Source: Solirubrobacterales bacterium
Lineage (GTDB): Bacteria; Actinomycetota; Thermoleophilia; Solirubrobacterales; Solirubrobacteraceae
NCBI GenBank assembly: GCA_026392255.1
Contig: JAPLCJ010000017.1
Span: 62,001-126,000, forward strand
Length of the DNA: 64,000 nt
Direction: 5' to 3'
Shown here one piece after another: positions 61,678 to 64,000 of this stretch. Position 1 is the first letter of the stretch. Each line of letters opens with the position of its first letter. Made by a program: the position numbers and the translations under genes. The notes beneath the pieces are model-generated. The model did not search any database and was not told the origin of the DNA. It worked only from the letters and a program-made list of their open reading frames with translations.

Positions 61678-63031
61678 AGTCCTTGCCATTGGCGTCTCGC
61701 ACAAGACCGCCCAGGTTGAACTGCGCGAACGCCTTGCGCTGAGCCAATGGCAGGTCGAAGGCTTCCTGCAAGACCTCCTCTCAGAGGACTCGATTGACGA
61801 AGCCGCTGCGATCTCCACCTGCAATCGCACGGAGATCTACCTAGTTACCCGTGACGCAGTCGCGGCTGAAGCTGCAGCACTCAGCCGGCTGGCAACGAGG
61901 GCTGGGATCCGCCCAACTGAGCTGACCCCAATTATTTACGCGCTGCGCAACTGTGACGGCGCCCGCCACCTATTCCGCGTCAGCTCAGGGCTTGAGTCAA
62001 TGGTGATCGGCGAAGCAGAAGTACTCGGCCAGGTCCGCAGCGCCTTTGACGTAGCGCTGGAAGCTGGGACCACAGGACCACTCCTGAACCGCCTCTTCCA
62101 ATCTGCCCTCCGCACCGGCAAGCGCGTCAGAACTGAGACAGCCATTGGCGAACGCTCAATGAGCATCTCCACCGTGGCTGCGTCCCTCGCACGCGAACTA
62201 CTTGGAGACCTTGACGGTTCACGTGTAGTAATCCTCGGAGCCGGCGAAACCGCTGAGCTAGCCGCCAAAGCCCTCAGCGCATATGGCGCCCAGACTGTCT
62301 TCCTTGCCAACCGCCGTCGTAACCGGGCCCTCGCGCTCGCCCAGAAGTTCGAAGGCAAAGCGATCTTCCTTGACGGCCTTCCGGACCAACTCCACAAGGC
62401 GGATGTCGTGATCGGCGCAACATCATCACCGCACCCGATTGTCACCGCTGACGAGCTCGACCAAGTTGTCCGCTTACGCAACGGTCGGCCGCTCGTACTG
62501 ATTGACCTTGCAGTGCCCCGCGACATCGAGGCAGCCTGTGGTGACCTTCCCGGGGTCACAGTGCGGGACATTGACGACCTTCAAGCCGTTGTTGACCGCA
62601 ACAAGTCCGTCCGGGCCGCAGAGGCTGGACTGGCCGAGGACATCGTTGAGGACGAGATCGGAATCTTTGCCCAGTGGCTTGGAACCCTTGACGCAGTGCC
62701 AACCATCCGCGACCTACGGACGCGCGGTGAAGAGGTTGCCGACGCTGTTATCGCTGAGAACTCTGGCCGCTGGGAGTCACTCACCGACGCCGATCGTCAG
62801 CGCGTTGAACTACTCGCCAAGACTGTTGCCCAGCGCCTCCTGCATGAGCCAACAGTTCAGCTCCGCGGTCATGGTAATGACGGTTCACACGGTAGGTTGG
62901 AAACAGTGCGTGAGATCTTTGGCCTCGACAAGGTCAAGCTGAGCCAAGAGCCTTCGGAGTCGCTTGATGGCGGCGGCGAAGTGGTCGAGCTCCCACCGCG
63001 TCGCGGTGCGGACAGCGGCCGTAGCCAGTAG
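61670..63031 (+). CDS. hemA: Glutamyl-tRNA reductase
   Basis: A 453-residue enzyme for the first committed step of C5-pathway haem synthesis, reducing Glu-tRNA to glutamate-1-semialdehyde. The nucleophile is C51 in AAAISTCNRTEIYL; other landmarks are FRVSSGLESMVIGEAEVLGQ, the NADP site VVILGAGETAELAAKAL, and DLAVPRDIEAACGDLPGV. GTG 61670 is preferred (VSEVLAIGVSHKTAQVELRE) and overlaps the CcmD-like gene by eight bases. Confidence 0.95.
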   Translation: MSEVLAIGVSHKTAQVELRERLALSQWQVEGFLQDLLSEDSIDEAAAISTCNRTEIYLVTRDAVAAEAAALSRLATRAGIRPTELTPIIYALRNCDGARHLFRVSSGLESMVIGEAEVLGQVRSAFDVALEAGTTGPLLNRLFQSALRTGKRVRTETAIGERSMSISTVAASLARELLGDLDGSRVVILGAGETAELAAKALSAYGAQTVFLANRRRNRALALAQKFEGKAIFLDGLPDQLHKADVVIGATSSPHPIVTADELDQVVRLRNGRPLVLIDLAVPRDIEAACGDLPGVTVRDIDDLQAVVDRNKSVRAAEAGLAEDIVEDEIGIFAQWLGTLDAVPTIRDLRTRGEEVADAVIAENSGRWESLTDADRQRVELLAKTVAQRLLHEPTVQLRGHGNDGSHGRLETVREIFGLDKVKLSQEPSESLDGGGEVVELPPRRGADSGRSQ

Positions 63032-63041
63032 GAGTAGCGCA

Positions 63042-63911
63042 GTGCTCAAGGTAGGAAGCCGTGGATCCGCCCTCGCCACAGCCCAAGCACGGACTGTTGT
63101 GGCCGAACTTCCTGATGCCGAGCTGGTTGTAGTCGAGTCGAGCGGCTCACCGTCAGAGGACAAATCGCGCTGGACCAGGTCTTTGGACCAAGCCTTGCTG
63201 GACGGCGATATTGACATCGCCATCCACTCAGCCAAGGATGTTCCCGCTGACAGGCCCGAAGGAATAGTTGCCCTCGGCGTTCCCAAGCGGGAGGATCCAC
63301 GCGACGCCATCTGCGGCGCTAAGTCGCTAGAAGCACTGGCTGAGCAAGCCAAAGTCGGAACATCAAGCCCTCGCCGCACAGCGTTGATAGCTGCCTTTGC
63401 TCCTCATGTTCAAACCGTTGACCTGCGTGGCAATGTCGACACGCGCCTGCGCAAGCTCAGAGAGGGCGAGTGTGACGCTGCGATCCTTGCCCTGGCCGGA
63501 CTCCGCCGTCTTGGCCTTGCTGAGCAAGGGACTGCTTTGGACCCAACTGTCTTTACCCCAGCACCTGGGCAAGGCTCCCTCTTGCTTGAGGGCCGCGCTG
63601 GTGACGACAAAGTGAGGGAACTTGGCGAGCTGGTTAACCACCGTGAGTCAGCGCTGGCACTCGCAGCCGAGCGGTCACTCGTAATCGCCCTTGGGGCTGA
63701 CTGCCACACTGCTGTTGGAGCTTTGGCACAAGTGGAAACAGACTTGATCACACTCGACGCAATCTGCCTCGCACCAGACGGCGCGAGTTGGATCCGCGAT
63801 CGGATTACCGGCCCGGTCCGCGACGCGGCCACACTGGGCACCGAACTCGCCAAGAGTCTGCGTGCCGCTGGAGCCGATGAACTGCTGGCCCTGTCCAGAG
63901 GCGAGGCGTAA
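63042..63911 (+). CDS. hemC: Porphobilinogen deaminase (hydroxymethylbilane synthase)
   Basis: A 289-residue enzyme joining four porphobilinogens. The N-terminus LKVGSRGSALATAQARTVV, the DIAIHSAKDVP stretch with the catalytic Asp region, GTSSPRRTALIAAFAP, and the dipyrromethane attachment C221 in ALGADCHTAVGALAQ are all present. The GTG start has AGGAG seven bases upstream (63030-63034). hemA ends 10 bases before. Confidence 0.95.
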   Translation: MLKVGSRGSALATAQARTVVAELPDAELVVVESSGSPSEDKSRWTRSLDQALLDGDIDIAIHSAKDVPADRPEGIVALGVPKREDPRDAICGAKSLEALAEQAKVGTSSPRRTALIAAFAPHVQTVDLRGNVDTRLRKLREGECDAAILALAGLRRLGLAEQGTALDPTVFTPAPGQGSLLLEGRAGDDKVRELGELVNHRESALALAAERSLVIALGADCHTAVGALAQVETDLITLDAICLAPDGASWIRDRITGPVRDAATLGTELAKSLRAAGADELLALSRGEA

Positions 63912-64000
63912 TGACCGCCCTGCCCGGAACCGTCTACTTGGTCGGTGGTGGCCCTGGTGACCCTGGCCTTATGACCGTCCGTGCGGTCGAGTTGTTGGCA
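63911..64000 (+). CDS. 5' end of uroporphyrinogen-III C-methyltransferase (cobA/hemD region)
   Basis: The first 30 codons read MTALPGTVYLVGGGPGDPGL and continue MTVRAVELLA, the SAM-binding N-terminus of SUMT enzymes, which make precorrin-2 for sirohaem and cobalamin. In actinobacteria this is often fused to uroporphyrinogen-III synthase (HemD). The start shares one base with the hemC stop. The gene runs out of the window, so the fusion cannot be checked. Confidence 0.88.
   Translation, partial: MTALPGTVYLVGGGPGDPGLMTVRAVELLA

Overview
The window reads as a stretch of chromosome from a high-GC, gene-dense actinobacterium. Supporting signs are an IleRS of the long HxxH type, a PAC2-family protein, a DUF3107-like small protein, a DUF4395 protein, a methylmalonyl-CoA epimerase, a UvrD-like protein carrying a RecB-type nuclease with an Fe-S cysteine set, and a CGAAC-N4-GTTCG LexA box of the Gram-positive type. 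The number of secreted RCC1, arylsulfotransferase and Ig-like proteins leans towards Thermoleophilia (Solirubrobacterales-like), but this placement is inference. I saw no rRNA, tRNA, transposase, phage gene or CRISPR array, and no gap between genes exceeds 300 bases.

Layout. 1-6.5 kb: tail of an unknown gene, then a minus-strand trio (glutathionyl-hydroquinone reductase-like, methyltransferase, fatty acid hydroxylase), a secreted sulfatase, an RTX-type protein and a cupin. 6.6-12.3 kb: purT, a membrane glycosyltransferase with a beta-propeller partner, a DUF4395 protein and a seven-repeat RCC1 protein. 12.3-24.6 kb: two arylsulfotransferase-like secreted proteins flanking a 1139-residue Ig/ASH-repeat protein, an APC permease, and a LolA-like protein with an ABC exporter. 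23.5-29.4 kb: citrate synthase, amidase, 7Fe ferredoxin, Mrp-type ATPase, a lysine-rich histone/phasin-like protein with a LexA-box promoter, and an inositol-phosphatase family enzyme. 29.4-39.9 kb: a UvrD-like/RecB-nuclease protein with degenerate motor motifs, PAC2, an Fn3 protein, a glycoside hydrolase, a split TauE permease, trehalose-phosphatase and thioredoxin. 39.9-56.8 kb: ileS, a PPK2 with a damaged 3' end, an alpha/beta-hydrolase lacking its nucleophile, fumC, aldehyde dehydrogenase, MaoC hydratase, ABC1 kinase, a 5'-3' exonuclease, a broken RCC1 gene, ychF, DUF3107-like, mce, M20 peptidase, an APC transporter and a DUF2236 protein. 56.9-64 kb: a tightly packed plus-strand run for tetrapyrrole, molybdopterin and cytochrome c work (precorrin-2 dehydrogenase, VIT transporter, moaC, mogA/moaB, ccmABCD-like, hemA, hemC, start of cobA).

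How it fits together. The last cluster makes haem and sirohaem precursors and supplies CcmABC(D) for haem delivery, with start/stop overlaps indicating translational coupling. The secreted set (sulfatase, two arylsulfotransferase-like proteins, glycoside hydrolase, RCC1, Ig, Fn3 and RTX proteins) suggests active cell-surface or extracellular chemistry, perhaps on sulfated or phenolic compounds.

The observations most worth following are: a LexA-type operator in the isolated promoter of a histone-like gene; an exact 91-bp tandem duplication that frameshifts an RCC1 gene; an apparent 3' deletion in PPK2 whose old reading frame still overlaps the next start codon; a hydrolase-fold protein without catalytic Ser and His; a helicase-nuclease with lost Walker residues but intact nuclease; and a recurrent TANNNT box 6-9 bases before many start codons, consistent with widespread leaderless transcription.
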